From the NCBI RefSeq assembly GCF_007559005.1, contig NZ_CP041763.1, forward strand, positions 1,148,463 through 1,212,462: a DNA stretch of 64,000 nucleotides, written 5' to 3'. Of this stretch, positions 30,266 through 38,165 are shown one piece after another. Under the pieces are notes generated by a model. The model saw only the letters and a list, made by a program, of their open reading frames with translations. It did not search any database and was not told the origin of the DNA. Within the stretch, counting starts at the first letter, position 1. Every line of letters begins with the position of its first letter. This DNA is from Gordonia zhaorongruii (GTDB lineage: Bacteria > Actinomycetota > Actinomycetes > Mycobacteriales > Mycobacteriaceae). A program made the translations under genes and the position numbers.

Positions 30266-31894
30266 CGCGACCACGCTGTCGGCGAGCGGAAGAATGCGAC
30301 TGTCGTGGGTGATGAGCAGCGTGGTCCGGTTCGCAGCGAGTCGACGCAGCGCGGGGATCAGATCGGCGACAGTCTGATCGTCGAGCGCCGACGTCGGTTC
30401 GTCGAGCACCAGGACCGGGGTGTCGCGCAGCAGCGCCCGTGCCACGCAGAGCCGTTGACGTTGTCCACCGGACAGTTCGAGTCCGTCACCTGACAGCGGA
30501 GTGTCGAAGCCGTCGGGCAGCGCGCTGACGAAGTCGGTCGCGCCTGCGGCCTCCGCTGCGGCGGTGACCGCGGACCGCGTCGCATCGGGTCTGCCGTAGG
30601 CGATGTTCTCGGCGACCGTGCCGGGTTTGATGACCGGCGACTGGGGGAGCAGGGTGATGCGGTCGCGCACCGATGTCGCTGTGAGGCCTGCGATGTCGAG
30701 ACCGTCGATCGTGATGCGTCCGCCGGACGGGTCGTCGAGTCGGGTGAGCAGTGCGGCCAGTGACGACTTCCCGGAACCGCTGGGGCCGATCAGCGCGGTC
30801 ACCCGACCCGGTGGCAGCGACAGGTGTGCGCCGTCGAGCACGGTGTTCGTTCCGTGCACCAAGCTGACGCCCTCGACGGCCACCGCCGTGGCCGGGCCGG
30901 TGTGATCGACGGCATCGGGACGGTCCGGTGCGTGGGCCGGCTCGTCCATCAATTCGCCGATGCGCGCAGCGCTCACCGCGGTGGCTGCCAGCGACAGGCG
31001 GACGTCGGCGAGCTCTTGGACCTTCGGGTAGAGCATGCTCAGATATCCGGTGAGCGCGAGCAGCTGGCCGACGCTCAGCGCGCCGGACCGTACCTGCCAG
31101 ACTCCCGCGATCGCCACGGCCAGTGCCACGACCACCTGGGCGAATCCCAGGGCGGCTCCGAAGCCGGCCTCAACCCGGGTGACCGCGATGCGAGCGTCCA
31201 TCCACTCCCGTCCGCGAGCGGCGAGCTGCCGCTGCTCGACGGGCTGCTGGTTGTACGCGACGGTCACCGCGTGACCGGTCAGCGCGGCGTGGAGGGTGTC
31301 GGTGAGCGTGCTGTCGGCGGTCCTCTCGCGCCAGGTGCTGTCGGTCTGTCTGCGTCCGTACCAGGCGGACATCGCCCACAGCGGCGGCACCGACGCGACG
31401 GCGACGAGCGTCACGATCGGGCTCATCCAGATCGCGGCGACCAGGACTGCCAGGACGTTCGCGGCGGCGACCACGCCGCTCAGCAGCCCTGACGAGATCA
31501 GGTGCTCGACGGCTTCGATGTCACCGGAGTGCCGGACCACCAGATCGCCGATACCGCGTCGCCGGTGGGCGAGCGGCGAAAGGTGCTGGACGTGTGCGAA
31601 GAGGCGGTCGCGCATGCTGAGCACGATCGACTCCGAGGCGCGGGCGGCGATGAGCTGGCCGCGGTAGTCGGCGAGGGACGATACCGCGGTGACCCCGATC
31701 CACGCGGCGCCCAGCGGCACCATGGAGATCCACGAACTCGATGTCAGGGCACCGTCGACCACGTCGGACAGCACGAACACGCCGACCGCGTCGCACATCG
31801 CCGCGATGATGAACAGCAGTCCCGCGATGACGAGAGCGCGCCGATGCCTGCGAACCAGCGCTCCGTAACGGGCGATTGCCTGGCGGAAGGTCAC
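29996..31894 (-). CDS. ABC exporter, fused membrane and ATPase domains
   Basis: A 632-residue half-transporter, likely a homodimer. Residues 1-310 carry about six membrane helices; the ATPase domain has Walker A GPSGSGKSS, the signature LSGGQRQRLCVARALL, Walker B VLVLDEPTSALDD and the switch ITHD. GTG 31894 follows an AGGAG site four bases away; TTG 31924 is an alternative. The family normally ends near VVALRAGRIED (about 30265), but here no stop occurs until 29996, adding some 90 residues read antisense to the convergent gene. A hairpin and a 40-codon ORF precede it. Substrate unknown. Confidence 0.85.
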   Translation of the reverse strand: MTFRQAIARYGALVRRHRRALVIAGLLFIIAAMCDAVGVFVLSDVVDGALTSSSWISMVPLGAAWIGVTAVSSLADYRGQLIAARASESIVLSMRDRLFAHVQHLSPLAHRRRGIGDLVVRHSGDIEAVEHLISSGLLSGVVAAANVLAVLVAAIWMSPIVTLVAVASVPPLWAMSAWYGRRQTDSTWRERTADSTLTDTLHAALTGHAVTVAYNQQPVEQRQLAARGREWMDARIAVTRVEAGFGAALGFAQVVVALAVAIAGVWQVRSGALSVGQLLALTGYLSMLYPKVQELADVRLSLAATAVSAARIGELMDEPAHAPDRPDAVDHTGPATAVAVEGVSLVHGTNTVLDGAHLSLPPGRVTALIGPSGSGKSSLAALLTRLDDPSGGRITIDGLDIAGLTATSVRDRITLLPQSPVIKPGTVAENIAYGRPDATRSAVTAAAEAAGATDFVSALPDGFDTPLSGDGLELSGGQRQRLCVARALLRDTPVLVLDEPTSALDDQTVADLIPALRRLAANRTTLLITHDSRILPLADSVVALRAGRIEDADRVMHDRAEVEDAVPLGHARDERVVHVVGSDVADDRSVEVDAEHPDGLLGSGSDALGSPRQDLASSRRKFEQSFEDAVAG

Positions 31895-31947
31895 GGTGCT
31901 CCTGTGGGTCGAGGTGTCGGACAACGAGATCCGAATGGTGAGACCGC

Positions 31948-31982
31948 ATGCGCCGGGCCTCGGGAGTGCAGGCCCGGCGCAT
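31948..31982 (-). promoter_or_regulatory. 13-bp hairpin between small ORF and ABC exporter
   Basis: ATGCGCCGGGCCT (31948-31960) and its perfect complement (31970-31982) enclose a 9-base loop. It lies between the small basic ORF (ends 32008) and the ABC exporter start, with no T-run on either strand, so it is not an ordinary terminator. It could be an attenuation or translation-control hairpin. Confidence 0.6.
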
Positions 31983-32007
31983 ACGCGGGGGTCGATCGGT
32001 CATGCGG

Positions 32008-32130
32008 TCAGCGCCAGAGCCACGTCCAGCGCCGGTTGCGGCGGTCCCACTGGCGCACCCGGCGGCGACGCTGAGGGGTCTGCTGGTGCCGGCTCGGCTG
32101 GCGGCGATGCTGAGTGCTGTTGTTCGGCAT
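32008..32130 (-). CDS. 40-residue Arg/Trp-rich small protein or leader peptide
   Basis: ATG 32130 has a near-perfect AAGGAG site seven bases upstream, the best argument that it is translated. The product is very basic (15 Arg) with N-terminal MPNNSTQHRRQP and C-terminal RRWTWLWR; it has no membrane segment. It precedes the ABC exporter on the same strand, with a 13-bp hairpin in between. It could be a leader peptide that senses ribosome stalling, or an independent small RNA-binding protein. No family is recognised. Confidence 0.6.
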   Translation of the reverse strand: MPNNSTQHRRQPSRHQQTPQRRRRVRQWDRRNRRWTWLWR

Positions 32131-32303
32131 GGAGACTCTCCTTGATTCGTTCTTCTCTCTGGTGTGATTCCGACCGTGTCGGCGTCACGGGATTCAAGGT
32201 ATGGACCGTTCCTGGACGTAACCGGGTGCGTTTCCTGCTGGTCTCCTGGCAGCGGCTCACCCGGTCTCACCACCCCGGCACGCGCGTCTGGGATCATGAA
32301 CTC

Positions 32304-33158
32304 ATGACATCCGGCCCCGACCGGGCGACTCCGCAGACTCTGGCGGGATTCTCCGTCGCCATCACCGCGTCCCGCAGAGCGGACGAGTTCGAGGCGCTCC
32401 TGCGTCGACGGGGAGCGCGGGTGGTGTCGGCGGCAGCCATCTCGATGGTGCCGATGACTGACGACCGGGCGCTCCGTGAGGCGACCCGTGCGTTGATCGC
32501 CGCCCCTCCGGACGTTCTCATCGCGACCACCGGCATCGGCTTCCGCGGCTGGATCGAGGCGGCCCGGGAATGGGGAGTCGCCGACGACCTACTCGACGTT
32601 CTGGGGAGGGCACGAGTCATCTCCCGCGGGCCGAAGGCGACCGGCGCGCTGCGTGCAGCGGGTCTGCGGGAGGAATGGTCGCCCGTATCGGAGTCGTCCG
32701 CCGAGGTGCTGGCCCACCTGACCCCCGATGACCTGGCAGGCAAGCGAGTGGCCGTGCAACTGCACGGCGCGATCGACGCGTGGGATCCCAACCCGGAGTT
32801 CCTGGCCGGCCTGCGCGAGCGCAGCGCTGAGGTGATCGGTGCGCCGGTGTACCGGTGGGAGCAGCCGTCCGATACGGGTGCTCTGGATTCGCTGATCGAT
32901 GGCGTCGCACATGCGCGAGTGGATGCCGTTGCGTTCACCTCGGCTCCAGCCGCGGCGTCGATGCTTTTGCGGGGCAACGATATCGGGGTGCGTGCGAATC
33001 TCATCGAAGCGATGCGGGGACCGGTCTGCGTCTACAGCGTGGGGCCGGTGACGTCGGCACCGCTTGAAGCCGCCGGGATCAGCACGATCGAACCGGACCG
33101 GATGCGGTTGGCCGCACTCGCTCGCTTGATCGCCGAGGATCTTCCTGCACGGAGCTAG
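32304..33158 (+). CDS. uroporphyrinogen-III synthase-like protein (HemD)
   Basis: A 284-residue two-domain HemD-fold protein. The pattern LAGFSVAITASRRADEFEALLRRRGA at the start, DVLIATTGIGFRGW in domain 1 and DAVAFTSAPAAASMLL plus YSVGPVTSAPLEAAGI in domain 2 are typical. It would close the tetrapyrrole ring, but no other heme gene is nearby, and mycobacterial relatives exist as fusions with a response-regulator DNA-binding domain that is absent here. It may therefore be a paralogue outside the main heme pathway. ATG 32304. Confidence 0.8.
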   Translation: MTSGPDRATPQTLAGFSVAITASRRADEFEALLRRRGARVVSAAAISMVPMTDDRALREATRALIAAPPDVLIATTGIGFRGWIEAAREWGVADDLLDVLGRARVISRGPKATGALRAAGLREEWSPVSESSAEVLAHLTPDDLAGKRVAVQLHGAIDAWDPNPEFLAGLRERSAEVIGAPVYRWEQPSDTGALDSLIDGVAHARVDAVAFTSAPAAASMLLRGNDIGVRANLIEAMRGPVCVYSVGPVTSAPLEAAGISTIEPDRMRLAALARLIAEDLPARS

Positions 33159-33193
33159 GACGGCGACGTCGACCAGTCGGTAGCGTTCGGAGC

Positions 33194-34006
33194 ATGAGTA
33201 CGAGCGAATCTCCGGAACTGCTGATCGAACGCGAAGGCGACATCGTCACCTGGACGCTGAATCTTCCCGACCTGCGTAATGCGATCTCCGACGAGCCGAT
33301 CATCGACGCGATCGTCGCAGCAGTGAACGCTGTGAACGCAGACCAGAGCGTCCGCGCCGTCATTCTCACCGGAGCCGGGTCGGCATTCTCGGCGGGTGGC
33401 AACGTGAAGGCGATGGCTACCGGGGATGGGTTGTTCGGCGGCGCCGGGCACACCCAGCGAGTGGGCTACCGACAAGGGATTCAGCGCATTCCGCGTGCCA
33501 TGTACACCCTCGAGGTACCGGTGGTCGCCGCCGTCAACGGTCCCGCGGTCGGAGCAGGGTGCGACCTGGCGATGATGTGCGATCTGCGCATCGCGTCCTC
33601 CACCGCGTTCTTCGCTGAGAGCTTCGTCAAGCTCGGCATCATCCCGGGCGACGGCGGTGCCTGGTTCCTGCCGCGCATCATCGGGCCGTCCCGTGCCGCC
33701 GAGATGGCGTTGACCGGCGACCGCGTCGATGCAGGCACTGCATTGCAGTGGGGCATGGTGTCGGAAGTCGTCGAACCCGGCGAACTACTCGGCGCGGCAC
33801 GGCAGCTCGCAGAGCGAATCGCCGTCAACCCGCCGGTTGCGGTTCGGATGACCAAGAAGCTGTTGCGCGAGTCGTCCCAGCAGACCCTGGACCAACTCCT
33901 CGAGATGTCGGCGGCGATGCAGGGGCTGGCGCATCAGACCGAGGATCATCGCGAAGCGGTCACGGCGATGCTGGAGAAGCGGCCGGGCACCTACGCAGGG
34001 CGGTGA
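33194..34006 (+). CDS. crotonase-family protein (enoyl-CoA hydratase/isomerase-like) with altered active site
   Basis: A 270-residue crotonase. The acyl-CoA oxyanion-hole segments FSAGGNVKAM and NGPAVGAGCDLAMMCD are intact. By alignment to the rat hydratase from memory, the two catalytic glutamates (E144, E164) are replaced by D124 and F144, while an Asp stands at 153 (IPGDGGAWFLPR). A simple enoyl-CoA hydratase reaction is thus doubtful; isomerase, hydrolase or another crotonase activity is possible. It is followed after 6 bp by the flavin monooxygenase gene, so the two may share a pathway. Confidence 0.87.
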   Translation: MSTSESPELLIEREGDIVTWTLNLPDLRNAISDEPIIDAIVAAVNAVNADQSVRAVILTGAGSAFSAGGNVKAMATGDGLFGGAGHTQRVGYRQGIQRIPRAMYTLEVPVVAAVNGPAVGAGCDLAMMCDLRIASSTAFFAESFVKLGIIPGDGGAWFLPRIIGPSRAAEMALTGDRVDAGTALQWGMVSEVVEPGELLGAARQLAERIAVNPPVAVRMTKKLLRESSQQTLDQLLEMSAAMQGLAHQTEDHREAVTAMLEKRPGTYAGR

Positions 34007-34012
34007 TGACGC

Positions 34013-35146
34013 GTGCGGGTCATCGTCGTCGGCGCCGGTGTCGGAGGGCTCACCGCGGCGGTGGCGCTGCACCGCGACGGACACGACGTGACGGTGCTCG
34101 AAGCACGTGACGACACCTCGGCGGGCGCCGGAATCAGTCTGTGGCCCAATGCTCTCGCCGCGCTCGATGCGATCGCGGCGGGGGATCGGGTGCGGCGCGC
34201 CGGTGCGCCGATCACGGCAGGCGCGATGCGATGGAAAGACGGTAGCTGGCTGCGGCGGCCCGCTGCAGACCGGCTCGTCGAGGCGCTCGGGGAGCCGCTC
34301 ATCGTGATCGAACGCTCGGCGCTGCGCGACGTCCTCGTCCGGTTGCTTCCGAGCGGTACAGTCCGGACCGGTACCCGGGTGAGCGAGGTCGTCGCCGCCG
34401 GGAGTGCGCGGGGCGTGCGGTCGTCGACAGGTGCGGTGTTCGATGCCGACCTGGTGGTCGGTGCGGACGGAACACGATCGGTCCTCGCCCGTGCGATCAA
34501 CGGCTCACTCGAGCATCGATACGCCGGCTACACCGCGTGGCGCGGCGTCGCCGACCGCGGATTCGATTCCCGGCTGGCAGGCGAGGTACTCGGTCCGGGC
34601 TCGCAATTCGGATTGGTGCCGTTGGGTCCGGAACGGACGTACTGGTTCGCGACTGCGCAGCTTCCCGAAGGCTCGGTCTTCGACGACGAGCTCGGGGCCG
34701 TTCGCGAACTGGTGCAGGGGTGGGCCGAACCGCTGCCTGCTCTCGTAGCGGCAACCGACCCGGACAACCTCCTACGTAATGATCTGTACGACCGGCCGAC
34801 CGCCCGCCGCTGGGGCAGTGGTGCGACGGTTCTGATCGGCGACGCCGTGCATCCGATGCGTCCGCACCTCGGCCAGGGCGGCTGTCAGGCGATCGAGGAC
34901 GCGGTCACCGTCGCGGCCTGCCTGCGCACCGAGCAGGACCTCGGCCGTGCGATCGCGCGGTACGAGACGCTGCGTCGTCCCCGAGTGCGGCGAGTGGTCC
35001 GCGAGTCGCGGTTGATCGGCGCAGTGGTGAACGGTCGGCCCGCGCCGGTGTGGGCGTCGTTGATGCGGGCGAGCATCGTCGTCCCCGATCGGGCGATCCG
35101 TCGCCACCTGGCGCAGATCGCCGGGAGAGGTGCGTTTCGGCTTTAG
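34013..35146 (+). CDS. FAD-dependent aromatic hydroxylase-type monooxygenase
   Basis: A 377-residue group A flavoprotein monooxygenase. The dinucleotide-binding motif GAGVGGLTAAVAL is at the N-terminus, the DG motif is VVGADGTRS, and the second FAD motif is LIGDAVHPMRPHLGQGGCQA. Members hydroxylate salicylate, aromatic acids or larger rings. GTG 34013 lies 6 bp after the crotonase gene. Substrate not evident. Confidence 0.88.
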   Translation: MRVIVVGAGVGGLTAAVALHRDGHDVTVLEARDDTSAGAGISLWPNALAALDAIAAGDRVRRAGAPITAGAMRWKDGSWLRRPAADRLVEALGEPLIVIERSALRDVLVRLLPSGTVRTGTRVSEVVAAGSARGVRSSTGAVFDADLVVGADGTRSVLARAINGSLEHRYAGYTAWRGVADRGFDSRLAGEVLGPGSQFGLVPLGPERTYWFATAQLPEGSVFDDELGAVRELVQGWAEPLPALVAATDPDNLLRNDLYDRPTARRWGSGATVLIGDAVHPMRPHLGQGGCQAIEDAVTVAACLRTEQDLGRAIARYETLRRPRVRRVVRESRLIGAVVNGRPAPVWASLMRASIVVPDRAIRRHLAQIAGRGAFRL

Positions 35147-35232
35147 CACGGTTCTGTTGCAACTCGCACCATTCACCAGATCAGTCGATACTGTGATGAC
35201 ACAGATCACGACCAACTGGAGAAGGTGCAGTC

Positions 35233-35538
35233 ATGGATGTAATTGCAGCAACAGAGATTCTGGCTCGGTCGAGTATGCAGACCAACGTCGGGTGGATCGG
35301 CTACATCATCATCGGCGGAATCGCCGGATTCATCGCCGGGAAGATCGTCAAGGGTTCGGGCAGCGGCATTCTGATGAACGTCGTCATCGGTGTCGTGGGC
35401 GCACTGCTCGGTGGTTTCATCCTCAGCTTCTTCCTCGATACCGCATCAGGCGGTTGGTGGTTCACCTTGTTCACCGCAGTTCTCGGTTCGGTGATCCTGC
35501 TGTGGATCGTCGGAAAGTTCCAGCAGTCACGAGCGTGA
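35233..35538 (+). CDS. GlsB/YeaQ/YmgE-family small membrane protein
   Basis: A 101-residue transglycosylase-associated-protein family member with three hydrophobic segments and the Gly-rich core IIIGGIAGFIAGKIVKGSGSG followed by GVVGALLGGFIL. These proteins are stress-induced inner-membrane proteins of unknown mechanism. ATG 35233 has a GGAGAAGG site nine bases upstream. Confidence 0.85.
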   Translation: MDVIAATEILARSSMQTNVGWIGYIIIGGIAGFIAGKIVKGSGSGILMNVVIGVVGALLGGFILSFFLDTASGGWWFTLFTAVLGSVILLWIVGKFQQSRA

Positions 35539-35574
35539 CGTAACAGCTTCACAACCGACAGCTTCATAACCGAT

Positions 35575-35606
35575 GTGGCCGCTGCCGAGGATTCGGCAGC
35601 GGCCAC
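35575..35606. terminator. bidirectional terminator-like hairpin
   Basis: A perfect 14-bp stem (35575-35588 with 35593-35606) around a GGAT loop lies between the convergent membrane-protein gene (stop 35538) and the exported-protein gene (stop 35629). T-runs are weak, but the position fits termination from both sides. Confidence 0.7.
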
Positions 35607-35628
35607 GTTCGCGTCCGGAGCAGGTGGT

Positions 35629-36129
35629 CTAATCGGTGGTGAAGTCGCCCTGGAACGCGAACGGCGTCGCGGCCGGAGCGCAACCGTGGAACGACGAGGT
35701 GGGCGCGGGTCCCATCACACCCACTCGGTCCGGAGTGCCCTTTCGCACCGAGATCTGCACGGCGAGCTGATTCCGCAGTGGGCCGGGCACCAACTGGGGT
35801 GACGTGCCCGAGATCGGATAGACGAGGGACGCGGAGTCGTCACGCGTGTCGATGCACGTGACGGGGCCCTTGATCTGAAACGGGACCTTCGATCTGCCGT
35901 TCATCAAGGTGGCCACGTACGTGCCGGATGTGGTTCCGTCGGCCGTCCGCGTTCCCTGCGCGTCGATGTTCAGCACATGCACGCCGGGGGCGATCTCCAG
36001 GTCGCCGTCGATGGACAGGGATGCGGGTTCGGCCGCGGGTTCGGCGGCGGCCGGCACCCCGGTGAATCCGAGAACCGCGACGGCAGCGAGCCCGGCGGCG
36101 GGTAGGAGACGAGAAGTGAGAGTGGTCAT
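35629..36129 (-). CDS. exported protein of unknown function
   Basis: A 166-residue protein with a typical signal peptide (basic MTTLTSRL, hydrophobic core, cleavage near AAAEPA). The mature part contains two well-separated Cys residues (VTCIDTRDD, FHGCAPAA) that could form a disulfide outside the cell. ATG 36129 has a GGAGGAAT site; the longer frame upstream lacks one. No family is recognised; similar short secreted proteins are common in Mycobacteriales. Confidence 0.75.
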   Translation of the reverse strand: MTTLTSRLLPAAGLAAVAVLGFTGVPAAAEPAAEPASLSIDGDLEIAPGVHVLNIDAQGTRTADGTTSGTYVATLMNGRSKVPFQIKGPVTCIDTRDDSASLVYPISGTSPQLVPGPLRNQLAVQISVRKGTPDRVGVMGPAPTSSFHGCAPAATPFAFQGDFTTD

Positions 36130-36342
36130 CGTGCATTCCTCCAAGGTGAAGGCCGGGATAGCCCTCACTTTCGACGCTACGCCTGCTCATAGCACATATC
36201 TGTGCCCCCGGCAGGGGACAATGTCTCCGGCCATGCCCACAGAGCGGAGTCATGTTCGGTTGATCCTGCTCACCGCCCCCGCCTCTACGGCTCCGACGAT
36301 CCGTGGATCGGGAGGCGAGACGGGGGACCGGAGCAGCCGAAA

Positions 36343-36666
36343 TCAGTTCTCCATACCGTCTTCCGGTGACATCGGCGCTGGTGACATCGGGTCGGACGGG
36401 GACATCGGGTCGGACGGGGCCATGGAGTCAGACGGGGACATCGAGTCGGGCGGTGACATCGAGTCGGACGGGGACATGGAATCGGGTGCCATCGTGTCGG
36501 ACGGGGCCATCATCTCGCTCGTCGGACTCATCTCGCCGGACGTCGGTGCATCGTTGTCGTCGCCGTCGCCGCAGGCGGTGAGAAACGCGAGCGCCGCGGC
36601 CGCCGCCAACACCCCGCCTGCTACTGGACGACGTGCCTTGGACAGGACCGGACTCGTATTCGACAT
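36343..36666 (-). CDS. Met/Ser/Pro-repeat lipoprotein
   Basis: A 107-residue lipoprotein. The lipobox is ALAFLTAC with the lipidated Cys at about residue 32, followed by an acidic stretch and then nine repeats of the type MSPSDS to the end. Met-rich extracellular repeats can bind Cu(I) or be oxidation-sensitive, which fits the divergent sigma/anti-sigma/DipZ cluster, but this is inference. ATG 36666. It could be a target of that sigma factor. Confidence 0.75.
   Translation of the reverse strand: MSNTSPVLSKARRPVAGGVLAAAAALAFLTACGDGDDNDAPTSGEMSPTSEMMAPSDTMAPDSMSPSDSMSPPDSMSPSDSMAPSDPMSPSDPMSPAPMSPEDGMEN
36370..36510. repeat. 18-bp tandem repeats encoding M-S-P-S-D-x units
   Basis: Nine Met codons (CAT on the plus strand at 36370, 36385, 36403, 36421, 36439, 36457, 36475, 36490 and 36508) recur mostly every 18 bp within a degenerate GACATCGAGTCGGACGGG unit. 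The array keeps the lipoprotein frame and is likely to vary in copy number. Confidence 0.85.
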
Positions 36667-36803
36667 GGTGTGACCTTTCCTCGGGTGACGGCGCGCGCAC
36701 CGCGCCCTCTAACCTGTGGTTCGGAGCCGGACGGGCGACGGATGGGTGGAGATCTCGCACCGATCCGTCGACGGCCCGGCATCGAATCAAGGATGTGAGA
36801 TCT

Positions 36804-37361
36804 GTGGACGAGACCGACACCCGCGCGGCACCCGACGAACTGCTCGAACGGGTCGCGGCGGGCGACAAAGCGTCGTACGCCGAGCTGTTCGACCTGCTCG
36901 CGCCACGCTGCCTGGCCCTCGCGCGTCGCGTCGTGGTGAGTCGACCGCTGGCCGAGGAAGTAGTGCAGGACGCGTGGCTGCAGGTGTGGCGGACAGCGTC
37001 GACCTTCGACCGTTCACGCGGGTCCGCGACTACGTGGGTGACGACGCTCGTTCATCGCCGCGCAGTCGACACCGTCCGTCACGACGCGGCTGCCGCTCGC
37101 CGCGACCTGGCATATGAGGCGCGCAGACCGACCGGATACGACTCTGTCAGCGAGTCGGCCGTCGACCGCGACGAGGCCCGCCGCGTCCGCCGCTGCTTGG
37201 ACGGACTGACGAACAAGCAGCGCGAGGCTATCGGCCTCGCCTATTTCGGGGGTCGCACGTACGGGGAGGTCGCGGGCGATCTCGCGGTGAACCCAGCGAC
37301 GGTGAAGACGAGGATCCGCGACGGCCTGCAACGGCTCCGCACCTGCATGGGAGGTCTGTGA
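36804..37361 (+). CDS. ECF RNA polymerase sigma factor (SigK-like)
   Basis: A 185-residue ECF sigma factor. Region 2 is at about residues 20-85 (SYAELFDLLAPRCLALARRV, EVVQDAWLQVWRTASTF), region 4 at about 125-180 (LTNKQREAIGLAYFGGRTYGEVA with VNPATVKTRIRDGLQRLR). The next gene, 3 bp downstream, is its zinc-type anti-sigma factor with an RskA domain, and DipZ follows, as in SigK-regulated loci. GTG 36804 is preferred; GTG 36795 is possible. Confidence 0.9.
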   Translation: MDETDTRAAPDELLERVAAGDKASYAELFDLLAPRCLALARRVVVSRPLAEEVVQDAWLQVWRTASTFDRSRGSATTWVTTLVHRRAVDTVRHDAAAARRDLAYEARRPTGYDSVSESAVDRDEARRVRRCLDGLTNKQREAIGLAYFGGRTYGEVAGDLAVNPATVKTRIRDGLQRLRTCMGGL

Positions 37362-37364
37362 GAC

Positions 37365-38072
37365 ATGGCATCGAAACCCGACGGCCACCCCGTCGACCTG
37401 CTCGGCGCTCTCGCGGTTGAGGCTGTGGACGACGTCGAACGACGACGCCTGATGCGTCACGTCGACCGATGTGCGCAGTGCCGCGCCGAACTGGACGCGT
37501 TGACCGAGACCGCCGCGTCGTTGTCGGTCGAGGAGGAGGCCGTCGACGACGACCTGCGCAGTCGGGTCCTGGCTGCGGTCGACGACGAGCCGCAGCGACG
37601 GAGATGGTCGCCCGCCGCATTTGCCGCCGTCGTGGTCGCCGCCGCGGTGGCCGTCGTCGTGAGCGTGTCCGTCGTCGTCTGGGCGAACCACCGTGACGAC
37701 GCGCAGCCCGCGATCGCGCAGCCCTCGACCTCACAGGACGGCACCATGAACCAGGTGCTGGCGGCCCCGGACATGCGTAAGGCGACCGGTGAGGTCGGCG
37801 ACGGATCGGTCGCCGCGATGTACTCGCCGTCCATGCGGGCGACGGTCGTGTCGGTGGACGGACTGCCCGGCGTCGATCCGAACATGGGCTATCAGGTGTG
37901 GATCACGGTGGACGATCAGGTCAAGAGCGCCGGAGTGGTGCGGGCAGGCGACGAGTCGTCGGTGATGATGACCGAGATGGGCACGCCGGTGGACGTCGCG
38001 TTGTCGGTGGAGCCGATGGACGGCTCGCCGGAGCCGACGTCGTCGATGGTCGTGTCGTTCCCGGTCCCCTGA
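37365..38072 (+). CDS. zinc-type anti-sigma factor (RskA-like)
   Basis: A 235-residue single-pass membrane protein. The cytosolic N-terminus has the ZAS motif HVDRCAQCRAEL (HxxxCxxC), a helix spans about residues 85-108 (FAAVVVAAAVAVVVSVSVVV), and the extracytoplasmic RskA domain follows (GYQVWITVDDQVKSAGVVR). It should hold the upstream sigma factor at the membrane until a redox or metal signal releases it, as known for SigK/RskA. The outer domain is rich in Met. Confidence 0.9.
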   Translation: MASKPDGHPVDLLGALAVEAVDDVERRRLMRHVDRCAQCRAELDALTETAASLSVEEEAVDDDLRSRVLAAVDDEPQRRRWSPAAFAAVVVAAAVAVVVSVSVVVWANHRDDAQPAIAQPSTSQDGTMNQVLAAPDMRKATGEVGDGSVAAMYSPSMRATVVSVDGLPGVDPNMGYQVWITVDDQVKSAGVVRAGDESSVMMTEMGTPVDVALSVEPMDGSPEPTSSMVVSFPVP

Positions 38073-38165
38073 ATCGACTTGCGCGACCCATCCGCGGGCT
38101 GCGCCGCGTCGAACTCCAGATGTAGGGGCTCACACGATGTGGGCCCGCGAAACGGAGGAGAAGTC

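Noticed and set aside
36795..36803. Upstream GTG as the sigma factor start
   Set aside because: It leaves only about two bases between the AAGGA site and the start; GTG 36804 has an acceptable though long spacing. Neither is excluded.
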